Source of the DNA: JBFIHF01 sp964411125
GTDB lineage: Bacteria; Myxococcota_A; Bradymonadia; Bradymonadales; Bradymonadaceae
Direction: 5' to 3'
Length of the DNA: 64,000 bases
NCBI GenBank assembly: GCA_964411125.1
Contig: CAYPJU010000010.1
Span: forward strand, 43,304-107,303
Each line of letters begins with the position of its first letter. Positions within the stretch are counted from its first letter, which is position 1. Of this stretch, positions 54,142-63,548 are shown in pieces. The position numbers and the translations under genes were made by a program. The notes under the pieces are model-generated. The model did no database searches and was not told the origin of the DNA. It saw nothing but the letters and a program-made list of their open reading frames with translations.

Positions 54142-55254
54142 TTAAAAAAGGTCCGCCGGCGACACGTAATCGTAGCCGAGCGATTCGGCGACCGCTTCGT
54201 GGGTCACCTTTCCTCGGTACGTATTCAGACCGAGCATCAACGACGGGTCCGCGCTCAGCGCCGCTTCCAGCCCCCTGTTGGCGATCTGTAGCCCGTAGCG
54301 AAGCGTCGTGTTGTTCAGCGCGAACGTCGAGGTTCTCGCGACGGCCCCCGGCATGTTCGCGACGCAGTAATGCACCACGCCCTCGACCTCGTACGTCGGG
54401 TTCTCGTGGGTCGTCGGATGGCACGTCTCGATGCATCCCCCCTGATCGACCGAGACGTCCACGACCACGCTCCCGTCTCCCATCTCCTCGAGATGCCGAC
54501 GGGTCACCAGATGCGGTGCCTTCGCGCCAGGGATCAGCACCCCGCCGATCACGAGGTCCGCGGGGACTACGTGCTCTTCGATGGTCAACGGGTTCGAATG
54601 GATCGTCTGGATCTTGCTACCGAAGATGTCGTCGAGGTACCGAAGACGGTGCAGGTTCACGTCGAGGATTGTGACCTTCGCCCCGAGCCCCACCGCCATC
54701 TTCGCGGCGTTGGTCCCCACGGTCCCCCCCCCGATGATGGTCACCTTCGAGCGACGCACACCCGGCACCCCGCCGAGCAGCACACCCTTGCCGCCCGCTT
54801 CGCGCTGCAAACACTGCGCCCCGACCTGGATCGACATCCGACCCGCCACTTCGCTCATCGGCTCGAGCAGCGGAAGCTGCCCGCTCGGCAGCTGAATCGT
54901 CTCGTACGCCACGGCAGCGATTTCCTTCTCGACCAACGCCTTCGCGAGCTCCGGAACGGCGGCGAGGTGGAAATACGTATAGATGATCTGACCGCGCTGC
55001 ATCCGGCCGTACTCTTCGGGGAGCGGCTCTTTGACCTTCACGATCATGTCAGCCGCTTCCCACACCTCCTGGGCGGTGGGGACGACCTTCGCCCCTGCCT
55101 CCACGTAGGCGGAATCGGGGATCGCCGAGCCGTCGCCCGCCCCTGTCTGCACGAGCACTTCGTGCCCCGCGAGCGTGTGCGCCTTGACGCTCGCCGGGAC
55201 CATTCCTACTCGGTACTCGTTGTTCTTGATTTCTGTGGGTACGCCAATCTTCAC
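54142..55254 (-). CDS. ald: Alanine dehydrogenase
   Basis: NAD-dependent L-alanine dehydrogenase, 370 aa, the standard length. N-terminal MKIGVPTEIKNNEYRVG, YTYFHLAA and the Rossmann stretch VTIIGGGTVGTNAAKMAVGLG are all diagnostic, as is the DVSVDQGGCIETCHPTTHENP block. It links alanine to pyruvate. GTG 55254 has GGAG seven bases upstream and its own promoter at 55292-55320. Confidence 0.95.
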   Translation of the reverse strand: MKIGVPTEIKNNEYRVGMVPASVKAHTLAGHEVLVQTGAGDGSAIPDSAYVEAGAKVVPTAQEVWEAADMIVKVKEPLPEEYGRMQRGQIIYTYFHLAAVPELAKALVEKEIAAVAYETIQLPSGQLPLLEPMSEVAGRMSIQVGAQCLQREAGGKGVLLGGVPGVRRSKVTIIGGGTVGTNAAKMAVGLGAKVTILDVNLHRLRYLDDIFGSKIQTIHSNPLTIEEHVVPADLVIGGVLIPGAKAPHLVTRRHLEEMGDGSVVVDVSVDQGGCIETCHPTTHENPTYEVEGVVHYCVANMPGAVARTSTFALNNTTLRYGLQIANRGLEAALSADPSLMLGLNTYRGKVTHEAVAESLGYDYVSPADLF

Positions 55255-55291
55255 GGCCGACTCCGATTCTCAGATCTGGGAAGTGGCGCGG

Positions 55292-55320
55292 ACTATATCG
55301 ACCCGCCCCGCCTGAGGCAA
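55292..55320 (-). promoter_or_regulatory. Sigma-70-type promoter of ald
   Basis: On the minus strand TTGCCT (55315-55320), 17-base spacer and TATAGT (55292-55297), with the expected start about 30 bases before the GTG. The -35 hexamer is imperfect. Confidence 0.6.
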
Positions 55321-55366
55321 CGGGTGGTGGCGGTGCAGACCGATCTTTGACGCTCTCCCCTCTACC

Positions 55367-55924
55367 TCACTCCGTCACGCGCAGAACGCTCGCGACCCCC
55401 AACCGGGGCGTCTGTGGCAGCTCCCCTTCCGGATAGCCGACGAACACAAACCCGACGACCTCCTCGGACTCCGGGTCGATCTGCAGGAGCTCGTACGCCC
55501 GGCGGTCGCGAGTCGCTCCTCCCGTGGACCATTTCGACGCGACGCCGTGGCTCCACAGAGCGAGGGAGAAATTCTGAATCGCACACGCGCAGGCCGCGTA
55601 GTCCTCGCGACGGCGGAATTCGTCGTCGTCCAACACCTGAACCACGACGAAGAGTTCCGGCGAGGAGCCGACCTTGGCGCGCACTTTCTCCACCTGCGCG
55701 TCGCTGATCGGTCCGTTCTCCCGCTTGATCGTGACGGTGATGTCGACGAGCTCGCTGCGCGTCTTCGGGCCGACTCGGACGAACCGCCACGGGTTTGTCA
55801 GCTTGTGGTTCGGAGCCCGGAGCGCGCACCGCAAGGCGGTGTCGACGATCGTGTCGTCGACCGGGTCGGAGAGGTAGAAGTGCGCGGTGCGCCTAGCGAG
55901 GATCGTTTCGACGGTCTCGTTCAT
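55367..55924 (-). CDS. Nitroreductase-family FMN protein
   Basis: A 185-aa single-domain nitroreductase. RRTAHFYLSDPVDDTIV and RAPNHKLTNPWRFVRVG match the FMN-binding start of the family; the C-terminal EVVGFVFVGYPEGE is typical. Substrate unknown: could reduce nitro compounds, quinones or flavins. Its ATG follows the parvulin-like stop without any gap (TGAATG), making it the last gene of a six-gene run. Confidence 0.85.
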   Translation of the reverse strand: MNETVETILARRTAHFYLSDPVDDTIVDTALRCALRAPNHKLTNPWRFVRVGPKTRSELVDITVTIKRENGPISDAQVEKVRAKVGSSPELFVVVQVLDDDEFRRREDYAACACAIQNFSLALWSHGVASKWSTGGATRDRRAYELLQIDPESEEVVGFVFVGYPEGELPQTPRLGVASVLRVTE

Positions 55925-56857
55925 TCATCCATCCTGACCGGTCTCACCGGCGCTCTGCAGAAGTTCGGGGCGAATCTCCACGTCCGCTCGGTCACGGAGG
56001 TCGTCGATCCATTGTTCGAGGCGCGCGCGACGCTTCTCGTCGCGAGCGAGCTCCTTCGCCCTCGCTTCGACCTGTTCCTCGGTCGGTACGACGGCCTCGA
56101 GCACCTCCTGGGTCCTCACGACCCACACCACCGGCGGTGACGGAGACGATCTCACTTCGCCGCGAGGGATCGTGTTCGCGATGCTCGCGATCCCGGCGTC
56201 CACTTTCCACTCGTCGGGGGGAAGAACCTCCGCCGCCCACCGGGGGTGGAGGAAGACCGTATCCGCTTCGATCCGCAGGTCGATCGGCTCCCGGAGTTCG
56301 AGCTCGCGGACGGCCTCGGCACCCTGGTCCGATGTTCGCAGCGCCTCCTCGACCCGCGCGGCTTCATCGATCAACACGGGCATGTGCGTCGCCTGATCCT
56401 GTCGGGAGAGGGCTCGCCCATCCACCGTTCCGGGCACGAACACAGCGACCGCGGTAGCGCGAATCCCGCGCGGACGTGAAAGCTCGGCCTTCGCTTGTTT
56501 GCGAAACGCTTTCGACTCCTCCTCGTCGACGTCCTCGACCGTGAAAGCGGCTTCGATCTCGTCTTCGAGCATCGCCCGGATCATCGCCGCCTTGACCTCG
56601 GTGCGAGCGTCGGGGTCCCGCTCGAGCGCGGCCGCGACCAGAAGCTCGCGACGCGTCAGCTCGTCGACCGCCTCGTCGCCTGGCAGGCCTCCCGAGAGCT
56701 TCTCCTCGAGCTCGTCGGCCGCGACCGGACGACCATCGACGGTCACGACGACCCTCGCAGGGTCGGACGCGAGCACCTGCGAAGCCGTCGGATGCTCGAT
56801 GGAGCGCTCGCACGCCGATGCGACCAGCAAGCTCGCCAGGAGGAGACCTCGCTTCAT
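55925..56857 (-). CDS. Parvulin/SurA-like periplasmic lipoprotein
   Basis: A 310-aa lipoprotein (lipobox VASAC, Cys16). Residues ~35-130 resemble the SurA/PrsA N-terminal helical part (VVVTVDGRPVAADELEEKL, LTRRELLVAAALE); the later part (ASIANTIPRGEVRSSPSPPVVWVVRTQEVLE) resembles a parvulin rotamase domain. It probably assists folding of exported proteins. Rotamase residues are not all evident, so it may be a chaperone only. It overlaps the 68-aa gene by four bases (ATGA). Confidence 0.72.
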   Translation of the reverse strand: MKRGLLLASLLVASACERSIEHPTASQVLASDPARVVVTVDGRPVAADELEEKLSGGLPGDEAVDELTRRELLVAAALERDPDARTEVKAAMIRAMLEDEIEAAFTVEDVDEEESKAFRKQAKAELSRPRGIRATAVAVFVPGTVDGRALSRQDQATHMPVLIDEAARVEEALRTSDQGAEAVRELELREPIDLRIEADTVFLHPRWAAEVLPPDEWKVDAGIASIANTIPRGEVRSSPSPPVVWVVRTQEVLEAVVPTEEQVEARAKELARDEKRRARLEQWIDDLRDRADVEIRPELLQSAGETGQDG

Positions 56858-57060
56858 TCGGACTCCTCTTCCTTCCGGATGAAGAACGACACGCGACCCA
56901 GCTCGACGCCGGCGCGGGTGACGAGAAAGCCGATCGCGAGCGTGATGATCCCGGCGACGTAATCCTTCTGCGCGAGGAACTCGACGCAGCGGTAAAAGAA
57001 AAACAGCGTCGCGAGGAGGAAGGCGATGCTCAAGGCTTCGTAGACGGTCGCTCGCATCAC
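56854..57060 (-). CDS. Small two-helix membrane protein
   Basis: A 68-aa protein with two hydrophobic helices (~8-28 and 35-53) and a charged tail ending KEEESE. No family recognised. It overlaps both neighbours by four bases (ATGA), so it is co-translated with the larger membrane protein and the parvulin-like lipoprotein. Confidence 0.65.
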   Translation of the reverse strand: MMRATVYEALSIAFLLATLFFFYRCVEFLAQKDYVAGIITLAIGFLVTRAGVELGRVSFFIRKEEESE

Positions 57061-57836
57061 AACATCACCAGCAAGAGGACGACCGCGACGACGGTCAGGA
57101 GGGTGGATCGCAAAAAACGTTTCCGAGCGCGCTCGGGCGACATCTCCTCGCCGAGCTCACGCACATCCCGCCGGACCCGCCGGCGGTCGTACTCCAGGTT
57201 GAGCGCCGGCACGATGTAGTACATGTACGCGACGACACACCACGCAAAGAAGAGGACCGTGGCGATGAAGATTTGCGCGGTCAGCGCGTTCTCGCCGTGT
57301 CCCTGCGCGATCGTCCCGACGATGGCAGGGTCCCAGAAGATCGCGTAAATCGGCACGGACCAGAGCAGGAGGAGCGGCACGAGCCGGCCGTAGACGTGGC
57401 GTCGATACTCGCCCGCCACGGTCGTCGCCACCCCGACCGATTCGACACCGTCGCGCACGGAGCCCGAGGAGAGCCAACTACCCCCTACCGCGAGAAATAT
57501 CGCCAGCGAAAGGCAGGCCTGCCCGGCGGCCCAGGGCTGAAACGGAGCCGCCTCGAGCTGGGAAGCGATCACCGCAGCGGGGAGGAGACCGAGAGGAAAT
57601 CCCGCCAGAACGAGGACCGCCCGTTTCAGCACCATCCCGGCCGCGAGGAATGCCAGCGGCAGCATGTAGAGGAGAAGACGCCCCGGCTGGGCGCCTGCCT
57701 GCAACTCGTTGCGGAGACCGAAGATCGCCAACTGCGCCCAGAGGCTGACCCCCAACAGAGCGGTCGCAGCGGGCGCGAACGCCGCGAACCGACTGGCCAC
57801 GCCGGGTCTGGGTGCCTCTGCGAGCGCCTGGTCCAT
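57057..57836 (-). CDS. Seven-helix membrane protein of unknown function
   Basis: A 259-aa protein with about seven membrane segments and a charged cytoplasmic loop (NLEYDRRRVRRDVRELGEEMSPERARKRF written here as two parts: NLEYDRRRVRRDVREL then GEEMSPERARKRF). No family is recognised. Start is ATG 57836, which overlaps the PDZ gene stop (TGATG); an upstream frame to 57923 lies inside that gene. The neighbours suggest an envelope role. Confidence 0.65.
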   Translation of the reverse strand: MDQALAEAPRPGVASRFAAFAPAATALLGVSLWAQLAIFGLRNELQAGAQPGRLLLYMLPLAFLAAGMVLKRAVLVLAGFPLGLLPAAVIASQLEAAPFQPWAAGQACLSLAIFLAVGGSWLSSGSVRDGVESVGVATTVAGEYRRHVYGRLVPLLLLWSVPIYAIFWDPAIVGTIAQGHGENALTAQIFIATVLFFAWCVVAYMYYIVPALNLEYDRRRVRRDVRELGEEMSPERARKRFLRSTLLTVVAVVLLLVML

Positions 57837-58366
57837 CAACGCACGACCCACACCGCATTCATCGGGGCGTTCTGCCGCGTGAAGTCGACGCGGACTGCCT
57901 GTGCGCCTTCGAGGGTGCGCCACGCCTTCTGGAGATCGTCGGGAAGCCGAATCTCGATGCCGTTGATGTGCGTCACCACGTCACCCACGCGAAGCTGAGG
58001 CATCATGAACTCCCGCGCCCCGCGGGTGACGTCCACGATCTGCCAACCCTTCAGCGAGTCGCCCTCCCGCACCGGCTCGACGGTCACGAGGGTCAGTACG
58101 TACGCGGTCCCTCGGTCGGCGAAGGCGTCGAGTTGCGAACGCGTCACGAACGCTTCTCCCTCGACGGGCTCGGAGGGCGGCGCTTCGGCCGCCGGCGACG
58201 CGTTCGTCGCCTCTTCGTCGTCGATCATCGGGGCCCCCTTGGGCATCGCGACCTTGTCGTCCGACGGCGGCGAGTGCATCGACCCCGGCTCTTCTTCGGG
58301 TTTTGGTTTGCTACCGCTGCATGCGGCAAAGCAGATCGCCAACCCGATCAGCAACGTCTTCTTCAT
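57836..58366 (-). CDS. PDZ-like lipoprotein (GspC type)
   Basis: A 176-aa lipoprotein (lipobox FAAC, Cys16), an acidic Pro/Glu linker, and a C-terminal PDZ domain: GWQIVDVTRGAR, LRVGDVVTHINGIEIRLPDD and VDFTRQNAPMNAVWVV, like the C-terminal domain of the type II secretion protein GspC. Start 58366 has GGAGGAG four bases before. ATGA overlap with the flavoenzyme stop. No other type II secretion gene is in the window. Confidence 0.75.
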   Translation of the reverse strand: MKKTLLIGLAICFAACSGSKPKPEEEPGSMHSPPSDDKVAMPKGAPMIDDEEATNASPAAEAPPSEPVEGEAFVTRSQLDAFADRGTAYVLTLVTVEPVREGDSLKGWQIVDVTRGAREFMMPQLRVGDVVTHINGIEIRLPDDLQKAWRTLEGAQAVRVDFTRQNAPMNAVWVVR

Positions 58367-59739
58367 GCCTCTCCTCCGCGAATCTCGTCCAACATCTTCG
58401 TCGTCGTCGTGAACTTGAACTCGGGCAATCCACGCTCGCGGGCGATCTCTTCTTCGGCCTCGATGAGCCGTAACAGATCGTCCCACTCCACGAATTCCAC
58501 GCTCCGCTCTCGCAGCGTGGTCCGCAGCTCGCTCAACAGGTCCTCGGCGTCGCGCGGCGTCCCGAGGTCGTGCCCGAAGTCGCCGGCCAGGTACGCCAGT
58601 ATCTCGTCGCACCCCTGAACTGCGTCGGCGCGAGCCTTGCCGACCAACCCATCGGATGCCTTGCGCGCCCAACCTACCACGAACGTGTCCGAGATCGGTG
58701 CTTCCGTCTGCGGATCCCACACCATGTAGCGCTCGCGGTCGGGATACTCCGACCATACCTCGGGGACCGTCATGAACGTCGATTGCCACTTCGGCTCGAG
58801 CGGCAGGCCGATCGACGGTTCGATCGAGTCACCGATTGCGAACACCACCGTGTCGCAGCCGACCTCTTCGTATTCCCCGGTCCCGATACACGCGAGCCGC
58901 TCCCCTCCTCTGTCCTCCAGCCTCGTCTTCTCGAAGACGACGCTCGCGATCTGCCCGTCTTCCGTCGCCTCGATTCGGACGGGGCTCAGCAGAAAACGCA
59001 TCCCGAACCGCGACGGCGACTCCACCTCGAGCGGCTCGTCGCGATGCTGGATAAGCGCGTCGACCAGCTCTTCGACGTCTTGCCCCACCGCTTCGTATCG
59101 TTCGCGGTCCTGCTCGATCGTCGCGCGAACCTGCTCGACGTCGAGCGCGCCGCTCACGATCTTCATCTCTTTCTCGGTGTAGGCTCGCTCCGCCGGACCG
59201 CGCCGAGCCACGGCCGTGACCGAGGCGACCTTCTCGTCGCAGACGAGCCAGTGCACGATATCGAGGCAGACGTTTCCCATCCCGATCACGACCACGTTGT
59301 CGCCCACGGGGAACTCCCGCTCGCTGAAAGGGGGTAACCCGTTGTAGTAGTAGACGAGGTCTTTGGCGTGGTAGACCTGCGGGAGTTCTTCCCCCGGCAG
59401 CCCGAGCCATTTCGTCCCCTGGGCGCCGACCGCGACGACGACGGCATCGAACCCCATCGCTCGAAGCTCTTCGAGCGTGAGGCTGCCGTCGGCCCCGACC
59501 AGTACGTTCCCGAAGTACGAGACCGACTCGTGGTCCATGATCTTGTTGAAGACGCGGCGCAGGCCGCTCTTCATCTTGTACTTGTTCGGGTAGATCCCGA
59601 ACTCGGCGAGCCCGCCGTGTTTGATGTCGCGGTTCACGATCACGACGTTGTGACCCTCTTTGCTCAATTTCTGAGCAGCGTACAGCGACGCGGGGCCCGC
59701 GCCGACGATCGCGATGTTTCGCGCAATGTTGTCAGTCAT
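58363..59739 (-). CDS. Adrenodoxin-reductase-like NADPH:ferredoxin oxidoreductase
   Basis: A 458-aa two-Rossmann flavoprotein of the adrenodoxin reductase (FprA) class: FAD motif IAIVGAGPASLYAAQKL at ~9-25, GLAEFGIYPNKYKMK, NAD(P) motif VVVIGMGNVCLDIVHWL (~145-161) and the C-terminal VVGWARKASDGLVGKA. It would pass electrons from NADPH to a ferredoxin; no ferredoxin or P450 gene is nearby. It heads the six-gene overlapping run. Divergent from the spermidine-synthase-like gene with 137 bases between. Confidence 0.88.
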   Translation of the reverse strand: MTDNIARNIAIVGAGPASLYAAQKLSKEGHNVVIVNRDIKHGGLAEFGIYPNKYKMKSGLRRVFNKIMDHESVSYFGNVLVGADGSLTLEELRAMGFDAVVVAVGAQGTKWLGLPGEELPQVYHAKDLVYYYNGLPPFSEREFPVGDNVVVIGMGNVCLDIVHWLVCDEKVASVTAVARRGPAERAYTEKEMKIVSGALDVEQVRATIEQDRERYEAVGQDVEELVDALIQHRDEPLEVESPSRFGMRFLLSPVRIEATEDGQIASVVFEKTRLEDRGGERLACIGTGEYEEVGCDTVVFAIGDSIEPSIGLPLEPKWQSTFMTVPEVWSEYPDRERYMVWDPQTEAPISDTFVVGWARKASDGLVGKARADAVQGCDEILAYLAGDFGHDLGTPRDAEDLLSELRTTLRERSVEFVEWDDLLRLIEAEEEIARERGLPEFKFTTTTKMLDEIRGGEA

Positions 59740-59876
59740 TCCAGCACCAGTTAGTACAGCCAGCGTCGATCGGGTCGAGCTGTCGAACTCGGGCGGCGAC
59801 TCGGCCGATCCGCTCGTCGGCCGCCCATCTGCACCACCATGTATCGCGGAGCGGCTTCTTCCTCAATAGTGCTCGC

Positions 59877-62800
59877 GTGTATCGAATCGTCTTCGCGTTC
59901 TTCTTCTTCTCCGGATTCACCTCGCTCGTCTTCGAGGTGTTGTGGGAACGTGCGCTCGCGAAGGTGTTCGGAAACACCAGCCTCGCGCTGAGCACCCTGC
60001 TGACGGCCTTCATGGCAGGCCTCGCGCTGGGAGCGTGGCTGGCCGGCAAACGGGCCGACGCGGCGCGCCGTCCGCTTCGCGTCTACGGGCTTCTCGAGGG
60101 GGCAATCGGCGTGTACGCACTCGCCGTACCCTTCCTTTTCGACGCGCTCCCGACCGTCTACGGCGCCCTCTTCGAACGCCTGTTCGATCAGCCGGCGCTC
60201 TTCGCGGCACTGCGCTTCCTGGCTGCATTCGTGATCCTCGTCTTCCCGACGACGTTGATGGGTGCGTCCCTCCCGTTCGTCTCACAGTGGATGTCGCAGC
60301 GTTCCCGCTATTTCCAGGGGAAGGTCGGCCTTCTCTACGCAATGAACACGCTCGGAGCATGCACGGGCACGCTCCTCGCGGGGTTCGTCCTTCTCCCGCG
60401 GTTCGGTCTCTCTTCGACCAACTGGACATTCGGAGTCCTCAATCTGGTTTTGTGCGCGGTCGTGGTCGCATTCGACCACTTCGCCCCCGATGAAGTCCCG
60501 GACACTGGCCAGGTCGACGAAGAGATGAGCGAAGCGCTGGGCCGCTCGGTCGTCGCGGATCCGCTCGACGCGAACCGCCGACGCCTGGTCCTCGCCGCGT
60601 TCTGCCTGAGCGGGATGGTGACGATGTCGTACCAGGTGCTCTGGACGCGCGCGTATCTGATCGTCCTGGGCAGCTCGACCTACTCGTTCACGTTGGTGCT
60701 CACCGGGTTCCTCCTCGGCCTGGGGCTCGGCAGCGCGGTCTGCGCTCCGCTCGTCGAGCGCCTTCGTCGGCCCGCTGCCTGGCTGGCAGCCGCGCAGCTC
60801 GGCCTCGTGGTCTTCGCGGCGTTGACCTTTCGCGTCCTCGACGACCTCCCGCGCGTCTTGATGGATCGGTTGCGCGAAGAGATCGGGTCCCCCAACGAGA
60901 TCTACTTCTTCCAATTTTTCCTGGTCGGGGCGCTCGTCTTCGTTCCCATCGCGTTGCAAGGGGCGACCTTTCCGCTGGTCGTTCGAACCTTCGTGTCGCG
61001 TCGCGAGCACGCGGGGGCGGACGTGGCGCGGGCCTATTCGCTGAACACCGTGGGCGCCATCGCGGGGTCGTTCCTCGCCGGGTTCGTGCTGATGCCCCTC
61101 CTCGGTCTTCGGGGGGGCATGGTGCTCGCGCTCGCCGTAAACCTCGTGGTGGGGCTGGGCTTCGCGGCGGTCCACCTCCTCGGCGACGACGTGCCCCGCC
61201 GACACCGGATCGCCCTCGGCATAGCGACGCTCGTAGCGCTCCTCGCCGTCGTCTTTGGACCTTCGGTGGATCGGGTCGCGCTGACGCGCGGACTGTTTCG
61301 CGTCTACTCGGCGCGGCAGCTCTACACCCCCGAGAAGCTCGACCGAGACACGCCGGAGCTCGTCTTCTACTCCGACGGAATCAGCGCCACGACCACGGTG
61401 GAGAAGCGCGGCGCGCTCGTGACCCTCAAGGCGAACGGGAAGCCCGAAGCGTCCGACGGCGCCGACATGTCGACACAGATTCTCGTCGCGCTCTTGCCGA
61501 TGATGATGCGTTCGATCGACCACCCGATGGGGGACGAACGCGTGGCCATGATCGGCTTCGGCAGCGGCGTCACGGCGGGAGCGGCTCTGCAGTGGCCACT
61601 ACGTTCGCTCGAGGTCGTCGAGATCGAACCCGCCATGCTCGAGGCCTCGAAATGGTTCGAGCACGTGAATCACCGCCCGCTGGAGGACCCGCGCACCGAG
61701 ATCGTCGAGACCGACGGCCGGAACTTCCTCGAATACGCGCCCGAGCAGTTCGACGTCATCATCTCCGAACCTTCGAACCCGTGGATCGCCGGCGTCGCCT
61801 CCCTCTTCACGGTCGAGCATTTCCGGCGGGCACGTCGAAAACTCGCTCCCGGCGGGGTCTTCGGGCAATGGGTCCAGCTCTACGAGATCAGCCCGGAGAA
61901 CGTACGCGTCATCCTCGCGACGTTCCGACAGGCGTTCCCCCACGTGCAGGCGTATAGCTCCATGCCGAAGGGGACCGACCTCATCCTGCTCGGTAGCGAT
62001 CGGCCGCTGGCGCTCCCCCCGGACGGCTTTGCGCGGGCGTGGGAAAATCCGACAGTTCGGGCGGAGCTTCGACGCGCGGGCGTCACCTCGGCGTGGGATC
62101 CGTACGGTTTGATGTTCATGAACCAGCCCGAACTGACGGAGTTCTCCGACGGTGCTCCCCTCAACACCGACGACAACGGCTTGCTCGAGTTCGCTGCACC
62201 CCACGACCTCATCCGCTACGACATCGGCGAAGACTTCTTCGCCCGGCGGTACTTCCGCACCGACGACTACGGGGACCCGACGCCGCATCTTTCGGCCTGG
62301 CCTCGCGACTGGACGGCGGAGCAGCGCGCCGAGCTCGCCATCGCCGCATGGAAGGCGGGGAAATCGAGCCTCGCCGATCGGCTCGTCGGCGAGGACAGGA
62401 GCTCGAAAGTGGCCCGTGATTACGACGCCGTCCGGAGCGTCGAGCGCGAAGACGTCGACGAGCTCGTCGCTGCGACATGGCCGTCGCCGGGGACCGACCT
62501 GCACGCCATGGTGATCGACACCGCTCGCTCCGAGGCCTACATGCAGGCGCTGATGTGGCTCGAACGCGACGGTGAGCCTCCCCGCGGTGGCTTCGACGGA
62601 GAGAAGGGCCTCATGTACGCATGGATTCTGGCGAAGCAGAAATACTACCGGCACGCTACGGAGCAGATGGAAGGGCTGCGCAGCGGAGAAGACGACATCG
62701 CCACGTCCGCGGCATTCCTCGTCCTCGACGGGTGGATCGCGGCGAAACGTCGACGTTATGAGCAGAGTTTCGACGCCTACCTTCGCGCGGCGGACGCGAT

Positions 62801-62918
62801 CGAGGAGCTTCGCGCGGCTCAGCCGCCGAACACCGAGACCAGCGCGGACTCTATCTCGTCCGAAGACGGGACCACGGCGCCCGCCGACCCGGAGAGCCCC
62901 GGCGCCGCGAGCCATTGA
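59877..62918 (+). CDS. Spermidine-synthase-like protein fused to membrane domain
   Basis: A 1013-aa fusion: about a dozen hydrophobic helices in two halves (1-210 and 235-480), then a spermidine-synthase-type methyltransferase-fold domain (~490-780): VAMIGFGSGVTAGA, VVEIEPAMLEAS, ETDGRNFLEY and SEPSNPWIAGVASL. The SEPSNPW replaces the catalytic DxxDP of SpeE, so polyamine synthesis is doubtful. Then an extra ~230-aa helical C-terminal part with TPR-like character. Start GTG 59877. Its last 100 bases overlap the precorrin-2 dehydrogenase gene on the other strand. Confidence 0.82.
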   Translation: MYRIVFAFFFFSGFTSLVFEVLWERALAKVFGNTSLALSTLLTAFMAGLALGAWLAGKRADAARRPLRVYGLLEGAIGVYALAVPFLFDALPTVYGALFERLFDQPALFAALRFLAAFVILVFPTTLMGASLPFVSQWMSQRSRYFQGKVGLLYAMNTLGACTGTLLAGFVLLPRFGLSSTNWTFGVLNLVLCAVVVAFDHFAPDEVPDTGQVDEEMSEALGRSVVADPLDANRRRLVLAAFCLSGMVTMSYQVLWTRAYLIVLGSSTYSFTLVLTGFLLGLGLGSAVCAPLVERLRRPAAWLAAAQLGLVVFAALTFRVLDDLPRVLMDRLREEIGSPNEIYFFQFFLVGALVFVPIALQGATFPLVVRTFVSRREHAGADVARAYSLNTVGAIAGSFLAGFVLMPLLGLRGGMVLALAVNLVVGLGFAAVHLLGDDVPRRHRIALGIATLVALLAVVFGPSVDRVALTRGLFRVYSARQLYTPEKLDRDTPELVFYSDGISATTTVEKRGALVTLKANGKPEASDGADMSTQILVALLPMMMRSIDHPMGDERVAMIGFGSGVTAGAALQWPLRSLEVVEIEPAMLEASKWFEHVNHRPLEDPRTEIVETDGRNFLEYAPEQFDVIISEPSNPWIAGVASLFTVEHFRRARRKLAPGGVFGQWVQLYEISPENVRVILATFRQAFPHVQAYSSMPKGTDLILLGSDRPLALPPDGFARAWENPTVRAELRRAGVTSAWDPYGLMFMNQPELTEFSDGAPLNTDDNGLLEFAAPHDLIRYDIGEDFFARRYFRTDDYGDPTPHLSAWPRDWTAEQRAELAIAAWKAGKSSLADRLVGEDRSSKVARDYDAVRSVEREDVDELVAATWPSPGTDLHAMVIDTARSEAYMQALMWLERDGEPPRGGFDGEKGLMYAWILAKQKYYRHATEQMEGLRSGEDDIATSAAFLVLDGWIAAKRRRYEQSFDAYLRAADAIEELRAAQPPNTETSADSISSEDGTTAPADPESPGAASH

Positions 62919-63493
62919 GCGGCCGTCTCGCGAGTCAGCTCTTCGGGAAGCGTCGCCGCGAGTTCCCGCCAGTAGCGAGCCCGACCGGCCTGCTCGCCCC
63001 GCCCCGCCAACGGGGTACGCAAGCGATCGAGTAGCGCCGCGGCCACCTTCCAACGAGCGCCGATCTCGTCGTGAATGCGGTCGCGGAGAGCAGTCGTCAG
63101 GGCGGGATGTCCAGTCGACACGGCGACAACCACGCCTCCGTCGAGGATCGTCGCTGGGACGGTGAAATCGCCGCGCTCCGTCGCCGGGCCGCTGACGCAC
63201 ACGAGCACGCGGAAGCTCCGGGCGGCCCGCACCACGGCATCGTTCACCTCGACCCGGTCGGTCGCGGCGAAGACCAACGCTCTCCCCTGCGCGTCACCTG
63301 GTTCGAACTCCTGCCCTTGCCACCGCAAACGTCCGTCGTCGGCGAGCGCCACGAGCTCCTCGCAGCATTCGGGGGCCACGACGAGAAGGTCCGCCCCGGC
63401 GTCGACGAGGGCGAGGCACTTTCGCAGCGCTACCGGGCCGCCGCCGACGACCATCACAGGCCGTCCGGTCAGGTCGAGCGTCAACGGAAACAT
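62819..63493 (-). CDS. Precorrin-2 dehydrogenase / sirohydrochlorin ferrochelatase-like
   Basis: A 224-aa siroheme-synthase N-terminal-type protein: VVGGGPVALRKCLALVDAG Rossmann motif, VFAATDRVEVNDAVV, GDFTVPATILDGGVVVAVST and a C-terminal helical domain. It oxidises precorrin-2 with NAD and may insert iron, for siroheme. Start is ATG 63493 with GGAG six or so bases before. The stop lies inside the convergent spermidine-synthase-like gene (100-base overlap). Heme genes (hemA, hemX, hemC) often lie beside such genes, but none is in the window. Confidence 0.88.
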   Translation of the reverse strand: MFPLTLDLTGRPVMVVGGGPVALRKCLALVDAGADLLVVAPECCEELVALADDGRLRWQGQEFEPGDAQGRALVFAATDRVEVNDAVVRAARSFRVLVCVSGPATERGDFTVPATILDGGVVVAVSTGHPALTTALRDRIHDEIGARWKVAAALLDRLRTPLAGRGEQAGRARYWRELAATLPEELTRETAAQWLAAPGLSGSAGAVVPSSDEIESALVSVFGG

Positions 63494-63548
63494 GGGTACT
63501 CCGGGAGCAAATCGACCGCTACCTGATGGCGGACGCTCCGCCGAGCGG

